A DNA stretch of 64,000 nt, taken from Terriglobales bacterium (GTDB lineage Bacteria; Acidobacteriota; Terriglobia; Terriglobales; Acidobacteriaceae). Location: NCBI GenBank assembly GCA_035651995.1, contig DASRER010000022.1, positions 62,001 to 126,000 on the forward strand. Direction: 5' to 3'. Shown here piece by piece: positions 1-7,282 of the stretch. Each line of letters begins with the position of its first letter. Position 1 is the stretch's first letter. Made by a program: the position numbers and the translations under genes. The notes beneath the pieces were generated by a model. That model worked only from the letters and a program-made list of their open reading frames with translations. It was not told where the DNA came from and made no database searches.

Positions 1-1
1 A

Positions 2-283
2 CGCGTGCTCAACGCGCGTCCGCTGGTGCATCTGGGGCTGATCTCTTACAGCCTCTACCTGTGGCAGCAGCCGTTTGCCCGGCCTGACGGCTGGTTCGCG
101 CTCCACGGGCCGCTCGGCATCCTGCTGCCGGCGGTGCTGGCGGCGGAGGTCTCGTATTTCGTGGTCGAACAGCCGTTCCTTCGGCTGCGCAGCAGGATTG
201 AAGCGCGGCTTCCGCCACGCCCCCGCGCCGCCGCAGCCGTCGCCGCGGCGCAACCTATGCCGGTTGAAGGACAGCTTCCGTGA
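2..283 (+). CDS. Acyltransferase 3 family protein, C-terminal end (partial)
   Basis: Only the last 93 or so codons are inside the window; the gene begins upstream. The visible part has SYSLYLWQQP followed by a hydrophobic helix and VEQPFLRLR, which is the usual ending of acyltransferase-3 (OafA/YrhL-like) integral membrane enzymes that O-acylate surface sugars. The last 25 residues are Ala/Pro/Arg-rich and probably cytoplasmic. Its stop codon overlaps the GTG start of the SGNH hydrolase by four bases, so the two are probably translationally coupled. A membrane acyltransferase next to an SGNH hydrolase is a common pairing in glycan O-acetylation. The family call is fairly firm; the substrate is unknown. 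Confidence 0.8.
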   Translation, partial: RVLNARPLVHLGLISYSLYLWQQPFARPDGWFALHGPLGILLPAVLAAEVSYFVVEQPFLRLRSRIEARLPPRPRAAAAVAAAQPMPVEGQLP

Positions 284-990
284 GCCGCGGCTGGCGGGCC
301 GTGGCGATCGCGATGACCGCCCTGGCGCTGCTGCTGGGCGCGGCGCTGTTTGTCCTGTGGCGCCGGCACGAGCGTTTGCGCGCGCTCAGCCGCGACTGGG
401 CCGGCGTAACTGTCTATGCCGAAGTCAATCGACGCGATGCGGCAGGGCAGGGCGGATTCGTGCTGATCGGCGACTCCATCGCCGAGCGCTGGCAATTGGA
501 TCAGAGCTTCCCGCGACAGCGCGCGTTGAACCGCGGTCTTTCCAGCCAGAACACCTCGCAGGTGCTGGCGCGCTTCCGCAGTGACGCCCTCGAGCTGCAT
601 CCGCGCGCCATCGTCGTACTGGCCGGCAGCAACGACCTGGCGGCCGGAACGGCGTTGCCCGAAGCCGTCACGCGCGGCAACTTCCAGTCCCTGGCCGAGC
701 TGGCGCGCGCACAGAGCGTAAAGCTGGTGGTCGTCTCTGTGCTGCCCACTTTTCCCGACGCCAAAGGCCTCCCCTGGCGCTCGAACGACCGCATTGCCGA
801 GCTGAACCGCTGGCTCCGTGACTTCGCCGCGAAGCAGGGAATTGAATACGCCGACTGCTACAGCGCGATGGTCGCGCCCGGCGGCCAGTTGCGCCGCGAG
901 TTCTCCGACGACGGGCTGCATCCCAACGCCGCCGGTTTCCGCGCCATGACGCCCATCGTTCAGGCGGCGCTCGACCGCGCCCTGCGCTGA
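280..990 (+). CDS. Membrane-anchored SGNH/GDSL hydrolase
   Basis: 236 residues with a GTG start that overlaps the upstream acyltransferase stop. Residues 8-28 form one hydrophobic segment, a signal anchor. The SGNH blocks are visible: GDS at 64-66 (nucleophile Ser66), a conserved Asn in LNRG near 84, GSND at 116-119, and DDGLH at 210-214 giving the Asp-x-x-His pair. The family comprises lipases, esterases and acetylxylan- or peptidoglycan-esterase-like enzymes acting outside the cytoplasm. Coupling to an acyltransferase suggests surface-sugar acylation or deacylation, which is inference. Confidence 0.85.
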   Translation: MSRGWRAVAIAMTALALLLGAALFVLWRRHERLRALSRDWAGVTVYAEVNRRDAAGQGGFVLIGDSIAERWQLDQSFPRQRALNRGLSSQNTSQVLARFRSDALELHPRAIVVLAGSNDLAAGTALPEAVTRGNFQSLAELARAQSVKLVVVSVLPTFPDAKGLPWRSNDRIAELNRWLRDFAAKQGIEYADCYSAMVAPGGQLRREFSDDGLHPNAAGFRAMTPIVQAALDRALR

Positions 991-1013
991 AGCGAAGGCC
1001 CTGCCGCCTGCTC

Positions 1014-1049
1014 GCTGCTGGCCACGGCGAAGAGGGTTTGGCCAGCAGC
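1014..1049 (+). terminator. Hairpin after the SGNH hydrolase
   Basis: A perfect 10-bp stem (GCTGCTGGCC with GGCCAGCAGC) and a 16-base loop lie 24 bases after the hydrolase stop. There is no U-tract, so termination is only probable. Confidence 0.5.
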
Positions 1050-1113
1050 AAGCGGCCGGAAACCGGCAGCGTTTTTCAGCTGTGCTAAACTCGAAGGTTC
1101 CACGACGGCGCGC

Positions 1114-1392
1114 ATGCTCTTCTCCAGGGAATATGTGGGCTACCTGGCCCGCGAGATCACAAAAAAGCTGATTGCCGGTGAGTTCATCGAGACCTCGGAC
1201 GTCCCGGCGGCGACCGAGCGCGTCAACGCCGCGCTGATGGAAGAGCTCACCGTCGAAGACCGCATCAACGACGACGTGCGCAAAATCCTCGAGCAATACT
1301 CGGAAGAAATGGCGCGTTCCGGCGCCAATTACCAGGAAATGTTCAAGAAGATCAAGAACGAGCTGGTCCGGAAATACAAGGCGGTGCTCTAA
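1114..1392 (+). CDS. DUF507 family protein (copy 1)
   Basis: 92 residues, mostly charged helix, starting MLFSREYVGYLAREI and ending VRKYKAVL. It matches the small cytoplasmic DUF507 family, which has no known function. Its stop codon is directly followed, without a spacer, by the GTG start of a second DUF507 gene, so the two must be co-translated. No signal peptide or membrane segment is visible. There is no clear Shine-Dalgarno sequence before the ATG. The family assignment is from sequence memory and is fairly confident; the role is not known. Confidence 0.8.
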   Translation: MLFSREYVGYLAREITKKLIAGEFIETSDVPAATERVNAALMEELTVEDRINDDVRKILEQYSEEMARSGANYQEMFKKIKNELVRKYKAVL

Positions 1393-1668
1393 GTGCGTTT
1401 ATCGCGCGACAAGGTGAACAAGCTGGCGCACGCGGTGAGCGACGCGCTCGCCGAAATGGACGCCGTCGAGTTCATCGAGGACCGCAACAGCATTCGCCTG
1501 GAAGTGCGCCGCCTGCTGGAGGAGCTGCTGGCGCAGGAAGCGCGCATTGATGCCGCCGCGCGCGCCAAGATCGAGTCGCAGCGCCGCACCATCATGGAGG
1601 GCTCCCAGGAGTGGGACATCCTCTACCGCAAGTACTACACCGAGGAAGTGAAAAAGCTCGGGATCTGA
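1393..1668 (+). CDS. DUF507 family protein (copy 2)
   Basis: 91 residues with a GTG start that abuts the stop codon of copy 1. It is related to copy 1 in its opening (MRLSRDKVNKLAHAV) and in its helical, charged pattern, and ends YRKYYTEEVKKLGI. Tandem DUF507 genes suggest a hetero-oligomer or duplicated subunits. No function is known. The start is fixed by the adjacent stop codon and the lack of space for any other. Confidence 0.8.
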   Translation: MRLSRDKVNKLAHAVSDALAEMDAVEFIEDRNSIRLEVRRLLEELLAQEARIDAAARAKIESQRRTIMEGSQEWDILYRKYYTEEVKKLGI

Positions 1669-1687
1669 GAGGACGTCCCAGATCCCG
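1659..1687. terminator. Hairpin between convergent genes
   Basis: A perfect 9-bp stem (CGGGATCTG / CAGATCCCG) with an 11-base loop overlaps the end of the second DUF507 gene and lies just before the end of the minus-strand gene at 1699. It could serve as a terminator in both directions. Confidence 0.5.
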
Positions 1688-1698
1688 GTTTCCATTCT

Positions 1699-1929
1699 CT
1701 AGCGGTTGCAGTTGGCGCGCGCCCGCTCCAGTTGCTGGCGCCATTTCTCCGCCTGGCGGCTGTGCTCGCCATGCTTCCGCACTGCTTCGCGCAGGTGCGC
1801 CTCGTCGCGGCGAATCTTCTCTTCACAGTTTTTGCGGCGTGCGCGAGCGAACGCCGGCGAAGCGCTGCCCATCAACAAAAGAACAGCAAGGAATGCTGCT
1901 CCGATCTTCGTAACCCGATGCTGCAACAT
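1699..1929 (-). CDS. Small secreted coiled-coil protein, unknown function
   Basis: 76 residues. The ATG at 1929 is chosen because AGGAGGAG lies just upstream and because it puts a standard signal peptide at the N-terminus (MLQHRVTK, a hydrophobic core, then SASPAFA). The mature part of about 48 residues is highly charged and helical, with two cysteines (NCEEK and the final ANCNR) that could form a disulfide in the periplasm. I do not recognise a family. It converges with the DUF507 genes. Confidence 0.7.
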   Translation of the reverse strand: MLQHRVTKIGAAFLAVLLLMGSASPAFARARRKNCEEKIRRDEAHLREAVRKHGEHSRQAEKWRQQLERARANCNR

Positions 1930-2221
1930 CTCTCCTCCTGATTTGGAAAAAACCTGTAGCTGACAACCCGCCCCGGCGACGGGAGTTGCGCAATCCGCCC
2001 CCACCACGTTCGCGCCGAGGTTTGTGCGGCGCTAACCTGCGGCAGCCGCGCTCCAACGCCCGCCTCCGATCGCCGCGTATCGCCGGGCCCATCCCGCAAC
2101 TGGCAACCGCCAACCGGCAGCTGGCAACCGCACTTCCGCCTTCCGGCACGCAACTCTTGCCCTCCGGCCGTGTATTCAGCTAGAAACGTATCCCTTCAAT
2201 TCTTCAGGAGAGGCCCTCGCG
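1930..2221. other. Non-coding stretch with TGGCAAC-type repeats
   Basis: Between two divergent genes. Around 2095-2135 there are several near copies of a TGGCAACCG unit (GCAACTGGCAACCGCCAACCGG and so on). A similar motif recurs at 5465-5495 and 6858-6885. No gene is visible. Confidence 0.5.
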
Positions 2222-3427
2222 ATGAAGTTCCACCGATTCGTGTTGATGTTGGCCGCCGTACTGGCGCTGTTCGGCGCGGCGCTTTCGCAGGTTGGCGGGG
2301 TTACGCCGGGTCAAAGCGTCACGCCGCCGCCTCCGCCCCGACCGCCCGCGACTGCACCCGCCGTTCCGCCTCAGGAGCCCACGGCCGAAAAGCAGTTCAA
2401 GAACATCCAGGTGCTGAAAGACCTGCCCGCATCGGAGCTCATTCCCGTGATGACGGTGGTGAGCGCGTCGCTCGGCGTAGGCTGCGACCACTGCCACGTC
2501 ACCGCGCCCGAGCGCAAGTTCGAGGCCGACGACAAGAAGCCCAAGCAGGTCGCGCGCGACATGATGCGCATGGTCTTCGACATCAACAAGAACAATTTTG
2601 GCGGACGCACCGAGGTCACCTGCAACACCTGCCATCGCGGCAGCCATGACCCGGTCGCCGTCGCGTCTTTCGGCATGATCCCCAGCACCGAAGGCGCGGA
2701 CGAGCACGACCATGCGGCGCAGGGCCTGCCCGCCGTCGCCGAACTGCTCGACAAGTACATCGCCGCGCTGGGCGGCGCTTCGGCGATCCAGGGATTGCAC
2801 AGCCGCGTTTCCCGCGGAGTGCTGCTGCACGCCAGGTTTGAGAACACAGGCGGAACGCAGAAGGTGATCAATCGCGGCGCCTCCGACCCGTTCGAAGTCG
2901 CGCAAGTCGCCAACAAGATCGCCTACAGCGGCGGCGTCAGCCAGGTGTACGACGGCAGCAACGCCTGGGTGAACACGCCCCGCGGACCGCGTCCGATGAA
3001 CGCGCAACAGACCGCCACGATTGCCGCCAATGGCAACCTTCAGGCTGCACTCGCGCTGAAAGAGCGCGCCGCCCGCCTCCGCGTGGTGGGCAGAGAAGCG
3101 GTGGATTCCAAAGACGCCTACGTCGTCGGCGGACCGTGGCTCGATGGCCGCCGCGCCCGCTACTTCTTCGACGCGCAGTCGGGGCTGCTGGTGCGTCGCA
3201 TCGTCTACTCGCCCACGCCCGTCGGGCCGTTCCCCGAGCAGATCGACTACTCCGACTATCGCGACGTCGGCGGAGTGAAAGTGCCGTTCACCGTCAAACA
3301 CACTTTCCTGGAAGACGATCGCCAGGGATACACCGAGAAGTACAACGAGGTGAAGAACAACGTCACCGTTGACGAAGCCAGGTTCCAGCCGCCGCCGCCC
3401 GCGCAGCCCCAGCCGGCGAGCAAGTAG
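2222..3427 (+). CDS. Secreted dihaem cytochrome c, photosynthetic reaction-centre cytochrome subunit-like
   Basis: 401 residues. A signal peptide (residues 1-22) is followed by a Pro/Thr/Ala linker to about 52. The haem domain has two CxxCH sites, CDHCH at 88-92 and CNTCH at 134-138, spaced as in the reaction-centre cytochrome c subunit (CytoC_RC) family. In non-phototrophic bacteria such proteins are secreted electron carriers of unknown partner. The C-terminal half (about 170-385) has no haem site and resembles outer-membrane-lipoprotein-like beta sheet domains that follow CytoC_RC in related proteins. CAGGAG 10 or so bases upstream supports the ATG. A strong terminator follows at 3458. Confidence 0.8.
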   Translation: MKFHRFVLMLAAVLALFGAALSQVGGVTPGQSVTPPPPPRPPATAPAVPPQEPTAEKQFKNIQVLKDLPASELIPVMTVVSASLGVGCDHCHVTAPERKFEADDKKPKQVARDMMRMVFDINKNNFGGRTEVTCNTCHRGSHDPVAVASFGMIPSTEGADEHDHAAQGLPAVAELLDKYIAALGGASAIQGLHSRVSRGVLLHARFENTGGTQKVINRGASDPFEVAQVANKIAYSGGVSQVYDGSNAWVNTPRGPRPMNAQQTATIAANGNLQAALALKERAARLRVVGREAVDSKDAYVVGGPWLDGRRARYFFDAQSGLLVRRIVYSPTPVGPFPEQIDYSDYRDVGGVKVPFTVKHTFLEDDRQGYTEKYNEVKNNVTVDEARFQPPPPAQPQPASK

Positions 3428-3457
3428 GCGGCGTTCATCGGCAGGTCAGAAATTGAG

Positions 3458-3489
3458 GCGGCGCCCGGTTTCATCCGGGCGCCGCTTTT
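3458..3489 (+). terminator. Rho-independent terminator after the cytochrome gene
   Basis: A perfect 11-bp GC stem (GCGGCGCCCGG / CCGGGCGCCGC) with a 6-base loop is followed by TTTT, 30 bases after the cytochrome stop. Confidence 0.8.
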
Positions 3490-3503
3490 CTGCTCAGGCG
3501 GGC

Positions 3504-3740
3504 CTATTGCGAGATCGCGTTTACGAAGTTCAGCGCGTTGGGTGTGCCCACGCCGGTCACGTTGTCCCAGCCGGGGCCCGTAGCCAGCGAAGTATCCGTT
3601 CCGAACGTGATCACGAACCAGCGCGTTGAGAACGGACTGTTGTAGATGGCGCTGAAGGAATCGGTGGTGCTGCCCAGCGGCGCGGCCAGCGCATTGGGTT
3701 GGTGCTCCCGCGTACGCGTCTCCGGCTGTAAAAACGGCAA
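3504..3740 (-). pseudogene. C-terminal remnant of a sedolisin (S53) protease
   Basis: An open frame of 78 codons whose last part reads GPGWDNVTGVGTPN, the hallmark near the C-terminus of pro-kumamolisin/sedolisin-type secreted serine peptidases, where this region carries the calcium site. The several hundred residues that should precede it, including the catalytic Glu, Asp and Ser, are absent. No start or Shine-Dalgarno sequence fits. I read it as a degraded gene fragment. The region from 3741 to 3881 holds no recognisable gene. Confidence 0.6.
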
Positions 3741-3881
3741 CTCGCCTCGCAGAAAGTACCGGATTCAGCCGCTTCCGCGCTGCAAGGCTATCAGCCCAAT
3801 CGGTTGATTTTCAAGCCACTTACGTGATCGTCGTCGTTGGCATGAGCGTTGCTCTCACCTCCGGCGTTGCAGGAGTGTGCC

Positions 3882-4739
3882 ATGTACGAGAACGGACCCC
3901 TCCCCCAGACTTCAGGTTCCAAAGCGGCGTTGGCGGTCGTGCTGGTGGCCGTGCTTTCCCTGGCCGGCCTCGGCGTTTTCGCGCTGCGTGAGCGCAACCA
4001 GGCCAGCCGCATGGCGGCCCAGAACCAGGAACTCGTCGCCGCGCTCAAAGACACCCGCTCGCAGGTTGACAGCGTGACCGCGCGGCTCGACCAGATCACC
4101 GCGGCGCAGCAGAAGGCCCAGCAGGACCTCGCTGCCGCCCGTCAGCAGGCGCGCCACGTGACCGTGCAGCGCCGCCGCGTCGACGACTCGCGCTGGAAGC
4201 AGATGCAGGCCAAGCTCGACGAGCAAGGCAAAGCGCTGGAGTCCACCCGCGCCGACCTGACCAACGCGCTGAACGGCGCCAAGACCGAGCTGGGCAATTC
4301 CATCGCCCGCACTCATGACGAGCTGGTCGTGTTGCAGCGGCGGGGCGAGCGCAACTACTACGAGTTCGATCTCGACAAGTCGAAGAACTTCCAGCAGGCC
4401 GGCCCGTTCGGCCTGAGCCTCCGCAAGGCCAGCACCAAGGACAAATACGCTGATCTGAAGATGATCGTTGACGATGCCCAGCTTACCCAGAAGCACGTCA
4501 ACCTGTATCAGCCGGTCGTCTTCTATGCCGGCGAGAGCGGGCAGCCGGTCGAACTGGTGCTGAACAGCGTGACCAAGAACCACGTGCACGGCTACATCAG
4601 CGAGCCCAAGTACAAGCAGGCCGAGCTGACGGCGATGCAGCAGTCCGCAACCGGCGCGCCGCAGGGCGACGCAGCCGCGCAATCGGCGCCTCCGCTCCGC
4701 AAGCGGCTGCCCAGTCCGGCCCCGCCCCCAACCCGGTAA
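3882..4739 (+). CDS. Single-pass membrane protein with a coiled coil, unknown function
   Basis: 285 residues. The ATG at 3882 is chosen over one 33 bases upstream because GCAGGAG precedes it at good spacing. Residues 13-34 form one membrane helix. Residues about 40-150 are a long Gln/Ala-rich coiled coil (repeated QVDSVTARLDQITAAQQ-type heptads). The C-terminal domain (about 155-245) is mixed sheet. A Pro-rich tail ends the protein. This architecture suggests a periplasmic spacer or sensor, but I do not recognise the family. A canonical terminator follows at 4764. Confidence 0.75.
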   Translation: MYENGPLPQTSGSKAALAVVLVAVLSLAGLGVFALRERNQASRMAAQNQELVAALKDTRSQVDSVTARLDQITAAQQKAQQDLAAARQQARHVTVQRRRVDDSRWKQMQAKLDEQGKALESTRADLTNALNGAKTELGNSIARTHDELVVLQRRGERNYYEFDLDKSKNFQQAGPFGLSLRKASTKDKYADLKMIVDDAQLTQKHVNLYQPVVFYAGESGQPVELVLNSVTKNHVHGYISEPKYKQAELTAMQQSATGAPQGDAAAQSAPPLRKRLPSPAPPPTR

Positions 4740-4763
4740 CAGTTTTTCCACTCACGGCAAAGG

Positions 4764-4788
4764 GCCGCGGCGCGAGCCGCGGCTTTTT
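4764..4788 (+). terminator. Rho-independent terminator
   Basis: A perfect 8-bp stem (GCCGCGGC / GCCGCGGC, self-complementary) with a GCGA loop is followed by TTTTT, 24 bases after the coiled-coil gene. Confidence 0.85.
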
Positions 4789-4894
4789 GTGCGTTGCCGT
4801 GTTCTGCGCCGCCGCTCGCTTGCAGGAGCGCTTGCCCCAAAATCGTGTCAAGCCCCCGGCCGCTGCCGGTCTCGGCCAAACACCTGGAAACACG

Positions 4895-4959
4895 CCAAAT
4901 AAAAACTCGCGCCGCCTTCCCATTTGCCTGCGCCGATTTGCTACGCTGAAAGTAAGGCC
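4895..4959 (+). repeat. Dispersed 65-base repeat, copy A
   Basis: Shares 48 of 65 positions (counted by eye, ungapped) with the minus strand of 55188-55252, including AATAAAAAC, CTTCCCATT, ATTTGCTAC and AAGTA.GGCC. Both copies are in long non-coding regions. Confidence 0.6.
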
Positions 4960-5020
4960 GGCGAATGGCGGCCGCCGCTCGGGGCTTGCGCTTTGAAAAC
5001 CAGGTCGCGAAAACAAACGG

Positions 5021-5040
5021 CTTAAGACCTCGGTCTTAAG
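5021..5040. repeat. Perfect palindrome CTTAAGACC-TC-GGTCTTAAG
   Basis: Two 9-base arms with a 2-base centre in non-coding DNA. The arms are too close for a stable RNA hairpin loop, so a protein-binding site is possible. No U-tract follows. Confidence 0.45.
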
Positions 5041-5496
5041 TCCGCCCAGCTCTGCGTTTTACCGGGAAACAGGCCGGCAAGCGATTGAAAACACTGGAAG
5101 CCAAGGGGGGCGCCTAACAACGCTACTGCAGGCGGCTCTTCAGTAGTTCCGCCAGCTCCGTGTCGTGCTGCGCCGCCGCTACGCGCCAAGCCTCGACGCT
5201 TACGGCAGCGGCCGCCCGCCGCAGGCGACGAGAAGAAGAAGACCTGCGGTGACCGCAAGTCGCGGGCCCGTGACTCGCCCCAGTACCAGCTTCGGCATGG
5301 CGCAACAGAGTACCGCAAGCTGTCGCTCATGCGGACCGAAACGTAACAGCGTTCCAGATTCAGAACGGAGCGGAGGCGAGACTCAACCGTCGACAGCCGG
5401 GAGCTGACAGCCGGAAACCAGCCGTCGTGAACTGAGGTCCGAGAACTGAGGACCGAGGACCAACTGCCATCTGGCAACTGCCAACTGGCAACTGTC

Positions 5497-6855
5497 TCAC
5501 CGTCCGCGCATCATGCCCGCCAGCGCGCGCGGGTTGAAGCCGCCGCGGCCGGCCTGCTTGAACATCTTGCGCATCTGGGCGTACTGGCGCAGGAGCTGAT
5601 TGACCTCCTGCACGCTCGTGCCCGAGCCGCGCGCGATGCGCCGCCGCCGGTTGCCGTTGATCACCTCGTGGTGGTCGCGCTCGTAGGGCGTCATGGAGTT
5701 GATGATCGCCTCCACCCGGACGAGTTCTTTCTCGCCCACCTTGTCGGCCACCTGCTGCATGTTGGCGAACGCGCCCACGCGCGGCAGCATGCCCATGATG
5801 TTGGACAGCGACCCCAGCTTCTTCACCTGGCGAAGCTGGTCGCGGAAATCTTCAAGCGAGAAGCCGTCCCCGGAGAGCGCCTTGGCCGCGAACTGCTGAG
5901 CTTTTTTCTTGTCGAGCTTCTGCTCGGCCTGCTCGATGAGCGAGAGGATGTCGCCCATGCCGAGGATGCGTGAAACGATGCGGTCGGGATGGAACGGCTC
6001 CAGCGCCTCGTACTTTTCGCCCACGCCGATGAACTTGATCGGCTGCCCGGTGACCTGCCGGATGGAGAGCGCCGCGCCGCCGCGCGCGTCGCCGTCCATC
6101 TTGGTGAGCACCACGCCGGTGAGCGAGAGCTTCTCGTGAAATTCGCGGGCCGAGTTCACCGCGTCCTGCCCGGTCATCGAGTCGGCCACGAACAGGATTT
6201 CCGCGGGCGCTAGCAGCTTCTTGAGCGACTGCATCTCGTCCATCAGCTGGTCGTCAATGTGCATTCGGCCCGCGGTGTCGACGATGAGCACGTCGCAACC
6301 GGTGTTGACGGCTTCGCGGCGCGCTTCCTTCGCCAGCCGCTCGACGGTCGCGGTGTTGGCCTGGTCAACCTGGCCTTCGTACAGATGCGCCTTAATGGCC
6401 TGCGCCACGATCTTCAGCTGCTCGCGCGCCGCGGGACGATACACGTCCACGGAAACCAGCAGCGGGCGATGTCCGCCGTTCTTGAGCCAGTGCGCCAGCT
6501 TGCCTGACGTGGTTGTCTTGCCCGAGCCTTGCAGGCCCGCCATCAGCATCACCGTCGGCGGCTGCGAGGCGAACTTGAGCTTGGCGGTGTCCTGCCCGAG
6601 CAGCGCGACCATCTCGTCGCGCACGACTTTCACGACCTGCTCGGCGGGCGAGAGCGAAGCCATCACCTCCTGGCCGAGGGCCTTGGCGCGGATGCGCTCG
6701 ATCAGCTCTTTGACAACTTTGAAATTGACGTCGGCCTCCAGCAACGCGAGGCGGATTTCCTTCAGCGACTCGCCGATGTTCTCCTCGGTGAGCGTGCCCT
6801 GTCCGCGAAGGTTCCTGAACGCCTTCTGAAGTTTTTCTGAGAGATTCTCAAACAT
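5497..6855 (-). CDS. ffh: Signal recognition particle GTPase Ffh
   Basis: 452 residues, the normal length. The N domain (1-90) is followed by the GTPase G domain: GLQGSGKT at 107-114 (G1), VDVYRPAA near 136, DTAGR near 193, and TKMDGDARGG (G4 and following). The methionine-rich M domain (about 300-452) has the RNA-binding RRRRIARGSGTS. Ffh with 4.5S RNA binds signal sequences on ribosomes and docks to FtsY to deliver membrane proteins. No 4.5S RNA gene was recognised nearby. A TACAAT box at 6921-6916 could be its -10 element. The 5' leader starts with TGGCAAC-type repeats and there is no obvious Shine-Dalgarno sequence. Confidence 0.97.
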   Translation of the reverse strand: MFENLSEKLQKAFRNLRGQGTLTEENIGESLKEIRLALLEADVNFKVVKELIERIRAKALGQEVMASLSPAEQVVKVVRDEMVALLGQDTAKLKFASQPPTVMLMAGLQGSGKTTTSGKLAHWLKNGGHRPLLVSVDVYRPAAREQLKIVAQAIKAHLYEGQVDQANTATVERLAKEARREAVNTGCDVLIVDTAGRMHIDDQLMDEMQSLKKLLAPAEILFVADSMTGQDAVNSAREFHEKLSLTGVVLTKMDGDARGGAALSIRQVTGQPIKFIGVGEKYEALEPFHPDRIVSRILGMGDILSLIEQAEQKLDKKKAQQFAAKALSGDGFSLEDFRDQLRQVKKLGSLSNIMGMLPRVGAFANMQQVADKVGEKELVRVEAIINSMTPYERDHHEVINGNRRRRIARGSGTSVQEVNQLLRQYAQMRKMFKQAGRGGFNPRALAGMMRGR

Positions 6856-6939
6856 GGGTTGCCAGTTGCCGGTTCCCAGTCCTCAGATGCAGCGCGAACC
6901 CGACCGGAAGAGACAATTGTAGCAGCGGGTTCCCGGCCA

Positions 6940-6968
6940 TTGACTTGATGGTTATCAGCAATTATTGT
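6940..6968 (+). promoter_or_regulatory. Sigma70-type promoter of a small transcription unit
   Basis: TTGACT (6940-6945), a 17-base spacer, and TATTGT (6963-6968). Transcription would start near 6975, just before the long Shine-Dalgarno-like stretch at 6983. Confidence 0.5.
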
Positions 6969-7001
6969 GGCCCTACACTCGGAAAGGAGGGGATCCAGCA
7001 G

Positions 7002-7046
7002 ATGATTTCAGACAGTAGATGCAGGAGTGAGGTGTCTGAGGCTTAG
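7002..7046 (+). CDS. Possible 14-residue peptide MISDSRCRSEVSEA
   Basis: An ATG placed 12 bases after AAAGGAGG, a perfect Shine-Dalgarno core, opens a frame of 14 codons ending in TAG. It lies within the candidate small RNA. It could be a leader peptide, a small protein, or accidental. Confidence 0.3.
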   Translation: MISDSRCRSEVSEA

Positions 7047-7186
7047 AGCCGCTCGCTCTTTGTCGTAGCGAACCGTGTTGGAATCGTTCGCTGGGGCCCA
7101 CCGCTGAGAACGCGCTTCCGCACTACGCGCGGAATGCCGCGATCGCGGCCGAGTGAGCGCCTCAGGCCAATCCCAACAGGCTACCG

Positions 7187-7218
7187 GTGGCCCGCGATGA
7201 GTTTGTCTCGCGGGCCAC
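7187..7218. terminator. Strong hairpin downstream of the esterase gene
   Basis: A perfect 11-bp stem (GTGGCCCGCGA / TCGCGGGCCAC) with a 10-base loop; a second small hairpin (TGCGGCC-GAA-GGCCGCA) sits just beyond. It lies 65 bases after the minus-strand esterase stop and at the 3' end of the candidate plus-strand RNA, so it may act in either direction. There is no long U-tract. Confidence 0.55.
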
Positions 7219-7282
7219 GCTATTTGCGGCCGAAGGCCGCAGTCGCGCTCGGTACTGGGCCGCGCGGTCCTCGGTACAGCCT

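Larger units (their letters stand above)
4789..5496. other. Long non-coding region with several repeats
   Basis: About 700 bases without a convincing gene. It contains a 65-base dispersed repeat (4895-4959), a perfect palindrome (5021-5040), and near 5405-5495 a run of short direct repeats (GAACTGAGGACCGAGGACC-type, then TGGCAACTGCCAACTGGCAA). A minus-strand frame of 60 codons ends at 5123 with the sensible-looking tail HDTELAELLKSRLQ but has no ribosome site, so I do not call it. Confidence 0.5.
6975..7236 (+). ncRNA. Candidate structured small RNA or leader-peptide transcript
   Basis: Bounded by a promoter at 6940-6968 and GC-rich hairpins at 7187-7236. The RNA would open with GGAAAGGAGGGGATCCAGCA (6981-7000), which in 6983-6999 matches the complement of the conserved bacterial 16S rRNA 3' end at 16 of 17 positions. 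A 14-codon ORF starts at 7002. Downstream stems are AGCGAAC/GTTCGCT (7067-7073 with 7086-7092), TTCCGC/GCGGAA (7116-7121 with 7129-7134), an 11-bp stem (7187-7218) and a 7-bp stem with a GAA loop. I cannot name an Rfam family. The hairpins could equally serve the esterase gene on the other strand. Confidence 0.4.

Noticed and set aside
55-1296. A 413-codon minus-strand frame over the SGNH hydrolase and DUF507 genes
   Set aside because: Spans two real plus-strand genes and their terminator, with no motif.
5022-5477. A 151-codon minus-strand frame in the gap before ffh
   Set aside because: Made of the local direct repeats, Ser/Arg-rich, and no ribosome site.
6983-6999. A fragment of a 16S rRNA gene end on the minus strand
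   Set aside because: Only the terminal 17 bases match; the adjoining helix-45 sequence (GTAGGGGAACCTGC-type) is absent, so it is not an rRNA remnant.
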